Shown: positions 8,337-16,384 of the stretch, in pieces | How positions within the stretch are numbered: position 1 is the first letter of the stretch | Layout of the letters: every line of letters begins with the position of its first letter | Origin: an uncultured Erythrobacter sp. | GTDB lineage: Bacteria; Pseudomonadota; Alphaproteobacteria; Sphingomonadales; Sphingomonadaceae | DNA: 64,000 nucleotides | Direction of reading: 5' to 3' | Assembly (NCBI RefSeq): GCF_947492365.1 | Contig: NZ_CANLMB010000001.1 | Location: forward strand, 1,850,874 to 1,914,873 | The notes under the pieces: generated by a model | The model's input: the letters and a program-made list of their open reading frames with translations, nothing else | Databases searched by the model: none | What the model was told of the DNA's origin: nothing | Made by a program: the position numbers and the translations under genes

Positions 8337-9061
8337 TCCCGCGCGCCCATCGCGATCGCGGCTGCGAGGTCCAGCTTGCCCTCATAGAGCGCGCGCCCGG
8401 TAATCACCCCTTCGATCCCGAGATGTGCCTGGATCGAGAGGATGTGGATGTCGGAGATGCCTTTGACCCCTCCGCTGGCGATCACAGGGATGTCGACGCG
8501 CTGTGCCAGTTCGACCGTCGCGTCGATATTCACGCCTTTGAGCAGACCGTCGCGGCCAATGTCGGTGAACAGCAGCGAGGCGACACCCGCATCCTCGAAC
8601 CTGCGGGCGAGATCGACCACGGAGACGTCGGACACCTCCGCCCAGCCCTCGGTCGCGACCATGCCGTCTTTGGCGTCAACCGCGACGACAATGCCGCCTT
8701 CCCATTCGCGGGCCATCTCTTTCACAAATTCGGGGTTTTTGAGCGCGGCGGAGCCCATCACGACGCGCGCCACGCCGAGGTTGAACCAATCCTCGACCGC
8801 TTTGGCATCGCGGATACCGCCGCCCAGTTGCACATAGCCGGGGAAGGTCTCGATGATGGCTTGCACCGCCTCGCGGTTGCGGCCTTCGCCTGCGAAACTG
8901 CCGTCGAGATCGACCACGTGCAGATGCTCCGCGCCCGCCTCGGCAAAGAGCATCGCTTGCGCCGCCGGATCATCGCCATAGACGGTCGCGCGGTCCATAT
9001 CGCCCTCGGCCAGCCGCACGACTTCGCCGCCTTTGAGGTCGATTGCGGGGAATACAATCAT
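8333..9061 (-). CDS. hisA: 1-(5-phosphoribosyl)-5-[(5-phosphoribosylamino)methylideneamino]imidazole-4-carboxamide isomerase HisA
   Basis: TIM-barrel isomerase (ProFAR to PRFAR). I prefer ATG 9061, which overlaps the hisH stop as ATGA and gives 242 residues beginning [20 protein letters not shown], with the catalytic Asp in AIDLKGG. ATG 9070 is the upstream alternative. Phosphate motifs are VQLGGGIRDAKAVEDWFNLG and VIASGGVKGISDIH. The second catalytic Asp lies in LFTDIGRDGLLKGVNIDATV. Paralogue of HisF, kept separate from it by the small membrane-protein gene. Confidence 0.97.
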   Translation of the reverse strand: MIVFPAIDLKGGEVVRLAEGDMDRATVYGDDPAAQAMLFAEAGAEHLHVVDLDGSFAGEGRNREAVQAIIETFPGYVQLGGGIRDAKAVEDWFNLGVARVVMGSAALKNPEFVKEMAREWEGGIVVAVDAKDGMVATEGWAEVSDVSVVDLARRFEDAGVASLLFTDIGRDGLLKGVNIDATVELAQRVDIPVIASGGVKGISDIHILSIQAHLGIEGVITGRALYEGKLDLAAAIAMGARE

Positions 9062-9684
9062 GGTGCCCACTCCAGAAAACGTGACAGCAATTCCAGACCA
9101 TAGGCCTGACTCTTCTCGGGGTGAAATTGCACGCCCAGCACATTGGCGCGAGCGACAGCAGCGACCAGCCCCTCGCCGTGATCGGTCATGGCGGCGATGT
9201 CGGCGGGGTTTTCGGCGGCGAAGTGGTAGGAATGGAGGAAATAGGCTTCGCCTGCATCCACCACCGCGTGTTCCCGCGCATGGGGCAGCAGCGCGACATC
9301 GTTCCAGCCCATATGCGGCACTTTGATGCTTCGATCATGCGGAGTGATCAGGCGCACCTCGCCCTCGATCCAGCCGAGCCCGTCAGTCGCGCCATGCTCA
9401 AGCCCGCGCGTCGCGAGCAATTGCATGCCGACGCAAATGCCAAGGAACGGCGCACCGCCAACCTGCACCCGCTCGGTCATCGCCTCGACCATATGCGGGA
9501 TCGCGCGCAGGCCCTCTGCGCACGCCTTGAAGCTGCCAACACCCGGCAGCACGATCCGGTCGGCTGCGCGCACGACATTCGGGTCAGCGGTGACGGAGAC
9601 ATTTGCCCCCACTGCCTTCAACGCATTGTGAACCGAATGAAGGTTGCCCGCGCCGTAATCAATCAGCGCGACGATCTCAGCCAC
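9058..9684 (-). CDS. hisH: Imidazole glycerol phosphate synthase glutaminase subunit HisH
   Basis: Class I glutamine amidotransferase supplying ammonia to HisF. 208 residues. The N-terminus reads [20 protein letters not shown], the nucleophile Cys is in [16 protein letters not shown], and the His/Glu pair is in [16 protein letters not shown] near the C-terminus. The start overlaps the end of hisB by eight bases, and the stop overlaps hisA. Confidence 0.97.
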   Translation of the reverse strand: MAEIVALIDYGAGNLHSVHNALKAVGANVSVTADPNVVRAADRIVLPGVGSFKACAEGLRAIPHMVEAMTERVQVGGAPFLGICVGMQLLATRGLEHGATDGLGWIEGEVRLITPHDRSIKVPHMGWNDVALLPHAREHAVVDAGEAYFLHSYHFAAENPADIAAMTDHGEGLVAAVARANVLGVQFHPEKSQAYGLELLSRFLEWAP

Positions 9685-10282
9685 CTAGCTGCCCCTTGGT
9701 GCTCGGGATTGCGCCGCCTTTGCGCGGGTCGCGTTCGACGGCGATGCGCATGGCGCGGGCGAAACCTTTGTAGAGGCTCTCGCAAATGTGGTGATTGTTG
9801 GTGCCGTAAAGCAGCTCGCAATGCAGCGTCAGGCCCGCCGACTGCGCGACCGAGTGAAACCAGTGCTCGATCAGCTCGGTGTCCCATTCGCCCAGTTTTT
9901 CCTGAGAGAACTGCGCCTTCCACACCAGATAAGGCCGCCCCGAAATGTCGAGCGACACTCGGCTCAGCGTCTCGTCCATCGGCGAATAGGCGCTGCCATA
10001 ACGGCCAATGCCCGCCTTATCGCCTAGCGCCTCCGACAGAGCCTGCCCCAGCGCAATCGCCGAATCCTCGGTCGTGTGGTGCTGGTCGACATGCAGGTCG
10101 CCTTCGACCTTCATGCTCACATCGATCAGCGAGTGTTTGGAAAACTGCTCGACCATATGATCGAGAAAGCCGATCCCGGTGGAGACTTCATAGGCGCCCG
10201 TCCCGTCAAGATTGACGGTGATCGCAATGCTCGTCTCGGCGGTTTTGCGCTCTACGCTTCCTGTTCTGGCTCGATCAGTCAT
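9677..10282 (-). CDS. hisB: Imidazoleglycerol-phosphate dehydratase HisB
   Basis: Manganese enzyme making imidazole acetol phosphate. ATG 10282 gives 201 residues, the usual size of the monofunctional form. An upstream start at 10345 would add a 21-residue tail foreign to the family. The paired metal motifs are [18 protein letters not shown] and [20 protein letters not shown] in the first half, with [20 protein letters not shown] in the second. No histidinol-phosphatase domain is fused. First gene of the his operon, divergent from sspB, with about 137 bases between the starts that must hold both promoters. Confidence 0.97.
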   Translation of the reverse strand: MTDRARTGSVERKTAETSIAITVNLDGTGAYEVSTGIGFLDHMVEQFSKHSLIDVSMKVEGDLHVDQHHTTEDSAIALGQALSEALGDKAGIGRYGSAYSPMDETLSRVSLDISGRPYLVWKAQFSQEKLGEWDTELIEHWFHSVAQSAGLTLHCELLYGTNNHHICESLYKGFARAMRIAVERDPRKGGAIPSTKGQLGG

Positions 10283-10419
10283 GCACGCGGCTATAAAAGC
10301 TGGGGCGCAGCGCGCAAGCGCCTCGCAGACAAGCTTTTCTTGCATCGCACAAAAGTCCCCAACCTAATCGCATGAAATGCTTGACCAGCGACGCCTGCGC
10401 GGTCACGATTCACGGCACA

Positions 10420-10950
10420 ATGACCGAAGACACACCCGACAGCCTGATCCCCTATGATGAGATCGTTCAAGAGGCGCTGCGCGCCGTGGTCGGCCGTGTG
10501 CTGGGCGAGATCGTGATCGGGGGCAGCGAGCTTCCCGGAAACCACCATTTCTACATCACTTTCAAGACCGAAGCGCCCGGCGTTTCGATCCCTGCCCATC
10601 TCAAGGAACGCTTTCCCGACGAGATGACAATCGTCCTGCAAAACAAGTTCTGGGAACTGGACGTGCGCGATGACGGGTTTTCGGTGGGGCTTTCGTTCAA
10701 CCAGATCCCGGCCAAGCTCGATATCCCATACGCCGCGATCACCGCCTTTGTTGATCCGGCGGTCGATTTCGGGCTGCAATTCCAGGCTTCGTCGGCTGAC
10801 ATTGCCCCCGAAGCGCATGACGATGCGGAAAATGACGGCGAGGCGAAAAGCGCGGGCGAGGCTGCCGATGCCGAAAGCGGCGGCGATGACGCCGGCGACA
10901 ACGGCGATGGCTCCAATGTCGTGACGGTCGATTTCGGCCGCAAGAAGTAG
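10420..10950 (+). CDS. sspB: SspB-family ClpXP adaptor (alphaproteobacterial type)
   Basis: Delivers ssrA-tagged and other substrates to ClpXP. ATG 10420 gives 176 residues starting MTEDTPDSLIPYDEIVQEAL. An in-frame ATG at 10372 is upstream. The globular substrate-binding domain spans about residues 10-110 (NHHFYITFKTEAPGVSIPAH, MTIVLQNKFWELDVRDDGFS). A long acidic Ala/Asp/Glu/Gly linker follows, and then the C-terminal NVVTVDFGRKK, which resembles the ClpX-docking XB motif of SspB proteins. The layout (domain, flexible acidic linker, basic docking tail) is visible directly. Confidence 0.93.
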   Translation: MTEDTPDSLIPYDEIVQEALRAVVGRVLGEIVIGGSELPGNHHFYITFKTEAPGVSIPAHLKERFPDEMTIVLQNKFWELDVRDDGFSVGLSFNQIPAKLDIPYAAITAFVDPAVDFGLQFQASSADIAPEAHDDAENDGEAKSAGEAADAESGGDDAGDNGDGSNVVTVDFGRKK

Positions 10951-10968
10951 GCTGGGCGGCCCCCGCTC

Positions 10969-11352
10969 ATGTCCGACACCGACGACACTCCCCCTACAGA
11001 GTCCGAGCCAAAAAGCCGCGAATCCAGACTTCCGCTTCCCAGCGACAATCCTGCAACCAATCTGCTGATCGCTGACATTGTCGTGCGCGGGGCATCAAGC
11101 CTGCTGCGCAAACAGGTCGAGCAAAAGGTCGCCAAGGCCAGCTCGGACACACCCGAAGATGCGAAGCAAGCGCTCGACGGGCGCTCAATGCTCCTGACGC
11201 TGGGACTGTACGGGGCAAGCAAGCTGGCGACCCGTTCGGTTTCGGGCCTTGCGATCGTTGCCAGCGGGCTGGTCGCCAAGACGCTCTATGATCGCGGAAA
11301 AGCGCGACAAAAGCGGCTCGGACGACAGAAACGCACTGAAAATGACGCGTGA
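10969..11352 (+). CDS. Hypothetical protein with C-terminal hydrophobic segment
   Basis: A 127-residue protein 18 bases after sspB. The first 25 residues are Asp/Pro/Ser/Glu-rich and probably disordered (MSDTDDTPPTESEPKSRESR). Residues about 30-60 form a likely amphipathic helix (IADIVVRGASSLLRKQVEQK). Residues about 72-108 hold a moderately hydrophobic stretch (MLLTLGLYGASKLATRSVSG, LAIVASGLVAKTLYDRGKA), followed by a very basic tail (RQKRLGRQKR). It could associate with the inner membrane or with nucleic acid. I recognise no family. Position between sspB and gmk suggests a shared transcript. Confidence 0.7.
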   Translation: MSDTDDTPPTESEPKSRESRLPLPSDNPATNLLIADIVVRGASSLLRKQVEQKVAKASSDTPEDAKQALDGRSMLLTLGLYGASKLATRSVSGLAIVASGLVAKTLYDRGKARQKRLGRQKRTENDA

Positions 11353-11403
11353 AGAGCAAAGGCGCCTCTTGATTTCGCCCCGCTAATTGCGGCAACGGGG
11401 CCT

Positions 11404-12078
11404 ATGGGCGAACCAACCACCAATTCAGGCACGAGCACAGGCTCTGGCACCGACAAGCTCCACCGCCGGGGCTTGCTGTTCATCCTCTCCTCACCTTCTG
11501 GCGCGGGGAAGACAACCTTGTCACGCATGTTGCTGGAAAAGGATGACGAGATCCGCCTGTCCATCTCCGCCACAACGCGCCCGCCGCGTCCCGGCGAAGT
11601 GGACGGCGTGCATTACCACTTCGTCTCCGATGCCGATTTTGATCGCATGGTGGAGGAAGACGATTTCTACGAATGGGCGCATGTCTTCGGCTATCGCTAT
11701 GGCACGCCCAAGGGCGCGATCCGCGAAGGGTTGAAGAACGGCCAGGACTATCTGTTCGACATTGACTGGCAGGGCACGCAGCAGCTGAAGCAAAAGGACG
11801 ATCAGGACGTCGTCACCGTCTTCGTCCTGCCCCCCAGCCTCAACGAACTGCGCCGCCGGCTGGAATCACGAGCGCAGGACAGCGCCGAAGTGATCGACGA
11901 CCGGATGGAGCGCGCGCGGGCGGAAATCAGCCACTGGGCCGAATATGATTACGTGGTGGTCAACGACAATGTCGATGAGTGCTTTGACCGCGTCTGCGAA
12001 GTGCTCGACGCAGAACGCATGCGCCGCACGCGGCAGACGGGCCTGATCCCGTTCGTGCGCGAGTTGATGGACGGGTAG
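11404..12078 (+). CDS. gmk: Guanylate kinase
   Basis: Phosphorylates GMP to GDP with ATP, an essential step of guanine nucleotide supply. 224 residues. The P-loop is SSPSGAGKTTLSRMLLEKD (about residues 28-46), the GMP-binding segment is ISATTRPPRPGEVDGVHYHF, and the lid region contains YGTPKGAIREGLKNGQDYLF with FDIDWQGTQQLKQK. About 20 extra N-terminal residues (Thr/Ser/Gly-rich) precede the kinase fold, so a start further in is possible, though no better ATG is present before the P-loop. Confidence 0.97.
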   Translation: MGEPTTNSGTSTGSGTDKLHRRGLLFILSSPSGAGKTTLSRMLLEKDDEIRLSISATTRPPRPGEVDGVHYHFVSDADFDRMVEEDDFYEWAHVFGYRYGTPKGAIREGLKNGQDYLFDIDWQGTQQLKQKDDQDVVTVFVLPPSLNELRRRLESRAQDSAEVIDDRMERARAEISHWAEYDYVVVNDNVDECFDRVCEVLDAERMRRTRQTGLIPFVRELMDG

Positions 12079-12114
12079 AAGCCTACTCGCCCGCTCATCT
12101 CAATTCCGTCAGGC

Positions 12115-14016
12115 TCAGCTCGGTTTGCGCTTGGGCTTTCCGGCGTTTTTACCTTTGAAACCGGGCTTTGACTTGCCCGCGAAGGGCTTGCCCGATTTCG
12201 GCTTGCTGAAATGCGGCTTGCCCGGATTATCCTTGCCATAGGCCGGACGGTCGCCGGACGGCTTGCCCGCTGCGCCGCCCTTATCGCCGCCATAACCGCC
12301 CCCATAACTGCCTTCGCGGCGCGGTTTGCCGCCCTGACCTTTACGGAACGGCTTGGCGTGAACCTTGGGCCCGCCGGTTTTGCGGTTCTGGCGCGCTTCG
12401 ATGCGCGGACCTTCGGCGGATTCCTCGATCAGGATCGCGTCCTGTTCGTCATCGGTCGATGCGGTGCGCTCCAAAGTCTCGGCGAATTTCGGGGCGATGG
12501 TGCGGGGGATCTGGAACCAGCTCTCCTCCGGACCGATGCGGATCGCGCCAATCTCGTTGCGGGTGATGTGGCCGCGGCGGCAGATCAGCGGCAGCAGCCA
12601 GCGCGGCTCTGCATTCTGACGGCGGCCAATGCCCATCTTGAACCAGACCACATCTTCAAAGCCCGGACGGTGCTTTTCAGCCATGGCCTTTTCGCGCGCT
12701 TCGGGGGTGTTGGCCAGCAGCTCTTCGGGCTGCGGCATCTTGTCGCGGTGTGCCATGACCAGAGCGGCGGCGATGTCTTCGGGGGCCATGCGCTCCATCA
12801 GCTCTTTCGCAATCGCGCGGTCGTTCTCTTCGTACTCGGTGGGCGCGGTGAGTTTTTCCATCAAGCGCCCGTGATCTTTCTTGGCGATAGCCTCCGGCGT
12901 CGGCGCGCCGAGCCATTGGGCCTCGATCTTCGCGCCGCGCAGCATCGATTCCACCCGCTTGCGGCGGTTATAGGGCACGATGATCGCCGCCGTGCCCTTT
13001 TTGCCCGCACGTCCGGTGCGGCCCGAACGGTGCTGGAGCGTCTCGGCATCGCGCGGCGTTTCGACATGGATGACGAGGCTAAGCGTCGGCAGGTCAAGCC
13101 CGCGCGCGGCGACGTCCGTGGCAACGCAGACACGCGCGCGGCGGTCGCGCATCGCTTGCAGAGCCTGATTGCGCTCGGACTGCGAATGCTCACCCGACAA
13201 AGCCACAACGCCAAAGCCGCGGTTCTGCAAGGTCGCATGCAAACGCCGCACACTGTCGCGCGTGGCGCAGAAACAGATGGCGGATTCGGCCTCGTGAAAG
13301 CGCAGCAGATTGACCACCGCGTTCTCGATTTCCGACGGGCCAACAGTGATCGCCTGATAGCTGATATCGCCGTGCCCGCGATCTTGTCCGGTCAGCGAGA
13401 GGCGCAGCGCGTTGGTCTGGTAACGCTCGGCCAGCCGCACGATCGCGCGCGGCATGGTGGCGGAGAAAAGGAGCGTGCGGCGCGTGTCGGGGCTGGCGTC
13501 GAGGATCTCTTCCAGATCATCGCGGAAGCCCATGTCGAGCATCTCGTCCGCTTCATCCAGAACCACGCCGATCAGGCCTGACAGGTCGAGCGCGCCGCGT
13601 TCGAGGTGGTCGCGCAAACGTCCCGGAGTGCCCACAACAATCGCGGGGCCGGAGCGGAGCGCGCGGCGTTCCTTGCTCGCGTCCATCCCGCCGACACAGG
13701 TCGCAATCCGCAGTCCTGCCTTGGCATAGAGCCAGCTCAGCTCGCGGCTGACCTGCAAGGCCAGTTCGCGCGTCGGAGCAATCACCAGCGCAAGCGGGCG
13801 CTCGGTCAGCGGCGTCCCGCGAATTTCGGCCAGCAGGGCGTCAGCCAGCGCAATTCCGAATGCGACCGTCTTGCCCGAACCGGTCTGCGCCGAGACGATC
13901 AGATCGCGGCCAGCGGCGTCAGGCGCGATGGTCGCGGCCTGAACGGGAGTGGGTTCGGCATAGCCGCGCTCGGCAAGCGCTTCGCCCAAAAGCGGGGGGA
14001 GAGTTTCAAAAGACAT
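12115..14016 (-). CDS. DEAD-box ATP-dependent RNA helicase with DbpA-type C-terminal domain
   Basis: ATG 14016 gives 633 residues beginning MSFETLPPLLGEALAERGYA. The frame is open further upstream across the intergenic terminator, which is clearly non-coding. Motifs in order: Q-motif PTPVQAATIAP, Walker A AQTGSGKT, VLDEADEMLDMGF (DEAD), FSATMPRAIVRL (SAT), and HRSGRTGRAGKKGTA (motif VI). After the second RecA domain come about 60 helical residues and an RNA-binding module (IGRRQNAEPRWLLPLICRRG, IRIGPEESWFQIP) like the DbpA/CsdA RRM fold. The protein ends in a Lys/Gly/Pro-rich basic tail (about residues 540-633). A role in ribosome assembly or cold-induced RNA unwinding is likely by family. 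It converges with gmk. Confidence 0.93.
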   Translation of the reverse strand: MSFETLPPLLGEALAERGYAEPTPVQAATIAPDAAGRDLIVSAQTGSGKTVAFGIALADALLAEIRGTPLTERPLALVIAPTRELALQVSRELSWLYAKAGLRIATCVGGMDASKERRALRSGPAIVVGTPGRLRDHLERGALDLSGLIGVVLDEADEMLDMGFRDDLEEILDASPDTRRTLLFSATMPRAIVRLAERYQTNALRLSLTGQDRGHGDISYQAITVGPSEIENAVVNLLRFHEAESAICFCATRDSVRRLHATLQNRGFGVVALSGEHSQSERNQALQAMRDRRARVCVATDVAARGLDLPTLSLVIHVETPRDAETLQHRSGRTGRAGKKGTAAIIVPYNRRKRVESMLRGAKIEAQWLGAPTPEAIAKKDHGRLMEKLTAPTEYEENDRAIAKELMERMAPEDIAAALVMAHRDKMPQPEELLANTPEAREKAMAEKHRPGFEDVVWFKMGIGRRQNAEPRWLLPLICRRGHITRNEIGAIRIGPEESWFQIPRTIAPKFAETLERTASTDDEQDAILIEESAEGPRIEARQNRKTGGPKVHAKPFRKGQGGKPRREGSYGGGYGGDKGGAAGKPSGDRPAYGKDNPGKPHFSKPKSGKPFAGKSKPGFKGKNAGKPKRKPS

Positions 14017-14202
14017 CGGGTTTTCGCTCGGGCACCGGCACAAATGATCGCGCTGCGTGAAGAAGGCATGAGCGCGGTGCGTACCCTGCGCCGGGCTCAA
14101 GCGGGCTGCGGTCAATGCCGGTGACGCCCGTGCGCAGCCCCTTAGCGGCAAAGCAGCGCTTTGGCTTGTGTTATTTTGCACCTGCGAGATAACCCGCCAA
14201 CG

Positions 14203-14231
14203 AAAAAGCCCCGCGGCACTGCGCGGGGCTT
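14203..14231 (-). terminator. Rho-independent terminator of the SDR/acyl-CoA dehydrogenase operon
   Basis: Inverted repeat GCCCCGCG (14208-14215) and CGCGGGGC (14222-14229) with a six-base loop. Read on the minus strand it is followed by a run of five T. It lies about 28 bases after the stop of the minus-strand SDR gene and about 185 bases before the helicase start. Confidence 0.85.
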
Positions 14232-14258
14232 CTTGTGTCGTGGTTCTGACAGGCGAAT

Positions 14259-15095
14259 TCAGCCCTTTGTCGCACCGCCGCCTGCGGGGTCTCCAAAGAG
14301 GGCCGGGATGCTGGCATTGACCACGCCGCCATCGACGGTCAGCGTCTCGCCGATGACGTAATCGCCTGCGCGGCTGCACAGATAGATTGCGGCGGCGGCC
14401 ATGTCCTCGGCCGAACCGATGCGCTTGGCCGGGATCATCGAAGAGGCCGCATCGGGAGCCTTCGCGGCTGCCTTGTTCATCTCGCTGGCAAAGGCACCGG
14501 GCGCGATCGACGTCACAATGATATTGTCGCTGACCAGCCGCGCAGCCATCCGGCGGGTCAGCTGGATTACAGCGGCCTTGGAGGCCTGATAGGCGTAGGT
14601 TTCCCACGGATTGATCCGCTGCCCGTCAATCGAGGAGACGTGGATCACCTTGGCCAAATGGCCGCTCTTACCGCCTGCGACCAGTAGGTCGTGCAGCTTT
14701 TGCGTGAGGAAGAACGGGGTCTTCACATTGAGGTCCATCGTGCGGTGCCAGCCTGCCTCGTTAAATTCGAGATAGGGCTGACCCCAAGCCGCGCCTGCAT
14801 TGTTGATGAGAATGTCGAGCTTTTCCTCGCGCGCAGCCATTTCATCGGCGAGCGTCTGGATGCCGTCCATCTGGCTGAGGTCGGCAGGGATGCCGATGAC
14901 CCTAGGATTACCTTGGGCGTCTTCGCCAAACTCGTTGATCGTTTCCTGCATCTGCTCGACCTTGCGCGCCGAGATATAGACCCGCGCACAGCCCGCTGCG
15001 AGCAGGCCTTCGACGAACATCTTGCCGATCCCTCGGCTGCCGCCAGTGACCAGCGCAACGCGGCCATCAAGGCCGAAAAGTGATTGAATATCCAT
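14259..15095 (-). CDS. SDR-family oxidoreductase
   Basis: A 278-residue classical short-chain dehydrogenase. NAD(P)-binding motif VALVTGGSRGIGKMFVEGLL near residue 13, NNAGAAW near residue 98, active-site Ser in HVSSIDGQRINPWE, catalytic YxxxK in TYAYQASKAAVIQL, and a C-terminal GETLTVDGGVVNASIPALFG. The tail GDPAGGGATKG is longer than usual. Clustering with acyl-CoA dehydrogenases suggests that it oxidises or reduces a hydroxyacyl or ketoacyl-CoA intermediate (inference). In the levulinate pathway an SDR (LvaD) acts next to an ACAD and a kinase, so this gene could belong to the neighbouring module. It ends at a strong terminator. Confidence 0.9.
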   Translation of the reverse strand: MDIQSLFGLDGRVALVTGGSRGIGKMFVEGLLAAGCARVYISARKVEQMQETINEFGEDAQGNPRVIGIPADLSQMDGIQTLADEMAAREEKLDILINNAGAAWGQPYLEFNEAGWHRTMDLNVKTPFFLTQKLHDLLVAGGKSGHLAKVIHVSSIDGQRINPWETYAYQASKAAVIQLTRRMAARLVSDNIIVTSIAPGAFASEMNKAAAKAPDAASSMIPAKRIGSAEDMAAAAIYLCSRAGDYVIGETLTVDGGVVNASIPALFGDPAGGGATKG

Positions 15096-15114
15096 AATTC
15101 GAATTTCCCTTCTT

Positions 15115-15214
15115 CGTCATTGCGAGCGAAGCGAAGCAATCCATCGACCGATCATTTGGCCGCAGCCCGCTGGGCCATGGATTGCCGCGTCGCCTGCGGC
15201 TCCTCGCAATGACG
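15115..15214. repeat. Dispersed palindromic intergenic repeat, copy 1
   Basis: The left arm CGTCATTGCGAGCGAAGCGA continues to GCAATCCA, and the right arm holds TGGATTGCC and CTCCTCGCAATGACG. The outer arms (CGTCATTGCGAG / CTCGCAATGACG) are perfect reverse complements, and the inner TCCA/TGGA blocks pair as well. The element could fold into a long imperfect hairpin. It lies between the SDR gene and the upstream acyl-CoA dehydrogenase gene. A second copy is at 60058-60185. Confidence 0.85.
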
Positions 15215-15229
15215 AGGAGTGTGAATTAG

Positions 15230-16381
15230 TCAGTAACCGCTGAGCTCCGCGACGCGATTGGCGTGGAAATAGGCATCGCCCAGGAATTCCTGCAACGCCC
15301 GGTCGCGCTTCATATAGAGGCCGATATCGTATTCGTCGGTCATACCGATGCCGCCATGCATCTGCACCCCTTCGCGCACGGCGAGGCCTGCCGCCTTGGC
15401 GACCTTGGCCTTGGCGACCGAGATCATCAGATCGGCATTTTCGCTGCCCCCCGAACCGGCGGCGTCGAGCAATTGCTGCGCCTTGATCGTCACAGCGCGA
15501 GCGGTTTCAACCTCGGAATAGAGATGTGAAGCGCGGTGCTGGAGCGCCTGAAACTCGCCGATCACCCGGCCAAATTGCTTGCGCTGTTTGAGGTAGTCGA
15601 TGGTCATATCCATCGCGCCGCGTGCAACCCCGACACCCTCTGCCGCAGAACCAATCCGGCCTGCATTGAGCATCGCGTTCAGCACTTCGCGCCCGCCATC
15701 GACTTCGCCGATCACCGCATCGCCATCCAGCTCGACGCCGTCAAACTTGGTGTGCGTTGCCATCGAACTGTCGACAAGGCGCACCGGGTCATGGCTCATA
15801 TTGGCCGCGTCCCTTGGCACGGCAAACAAAGTGATGCCGTCCTCGTCATCATCCGCGCCGCGGGTGCGCGCCGCGACGACGAGCATATCTGCGCTCGCTC
15901 CCTGAATGACAAAGCTCTTCGCGCCGGTCAGTTTGAAGCCATTGCCCGACTTTTCCGCGCGGGTGGTGATGCGCGAGGGGCGGTGCTTGGCGGTTTCATC
16001 GACCGCGACGGCAAAGACGCTTTCGCCTTCGATCAGACCGGGCAGGTAACGGCCCTTGAGGTCATTCGAGCCGTGCCCCAGCGCGGTTGCGGCGAGCACG
16101 GAGGAGGTCAGAAACGGTGACGGAGTCAGGTTGCGTCCGATCTCTTCGAGCACGATCCCGGCCTCGACATGGCCCATGCCCAGCCCGCCATCATCTTCAG
16201 AAACGAGAATGCCAGTAAAGCCCAGCTCGGCCATCTGCTTCCACAGGCCGTGGCCGAAACCATCCTTGCAATCGCGGTCCCGCCAATGGCGCAGCTGCTT
16301 CGCGATATTGCCTTCATCGGCCATGAAACCGCTGGCCGTATCCGCCAGCATCGCCTGATCTTCATTGTGATAAAGTGGCAT
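15230..16381 (-). CDS. Acyl-CoA dehydrogenase family protein, probable non-catalytic subunit of a heteromer
   Basis: A 383-residue ACAD fold: N-terminal helices (MPLYHNEDQAMLADTASGFM), FAD/substrate block FKLTGAKSFVIQGASADMLV, and C-terminal helical domain ending VQMHGGIGMTDEYDIGLYMK, then RDRALQEFLGDAYFHANRVA. Where classical enzymes carry the catalytic Glu in YEGTxxIQ, this protein reads FLGDAYFH, so the usual base is missing. Such pairs, one subunit with and one without the Glu, are known from the FadE28-FadE29/ChsE type alpha2beta2 dehydrogenases. The partner with the Glu starts 1.2 kb upstream and ends 3 bases before this gene. Confidence 0.9.
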   Translation of the reverse strand: MPLYHNEDQAMLADTASGFMADEGNIAKQLRHWRDRDCKDGFGHGLWKQMAELGFTGILVSEDDGGLGMGHVEAGIVLEEIGRNLTPSPFLTSSVLAATALGHGSNDLKGRYLPGLIEGESVFAVAVDETAKHRPSRITTRAEKSGNGFKLTGAKSFVIQGASADMLVVAARTRGADDDEDGITLFAVPRDAANMSHDPVRLVDSSMATHTKFDGVELDGDAVIGEVDGGREVLNAMLNAGRIGSAAEGVGVARGAMDMTIDYLKQRKQFGRVIGEFQALQHRASHLYSEVETARAVTIKAQQLLDAAGSGGSENADLMISVAKAKVAKAAGLAVREGVQMHGGIGMTDEYDIGLYMKRDRALQEFLGDAYFHANRVAELSGY

Positions 16382-16384
16382 CGA

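Noticed and set aside
12211-13581. Open frame of 456 codons on the plus strand across the RNA helicase
   Set aside because: The DEAD-box motifs are unambiguous on the minus strand. The plus-strand translation has no family features.
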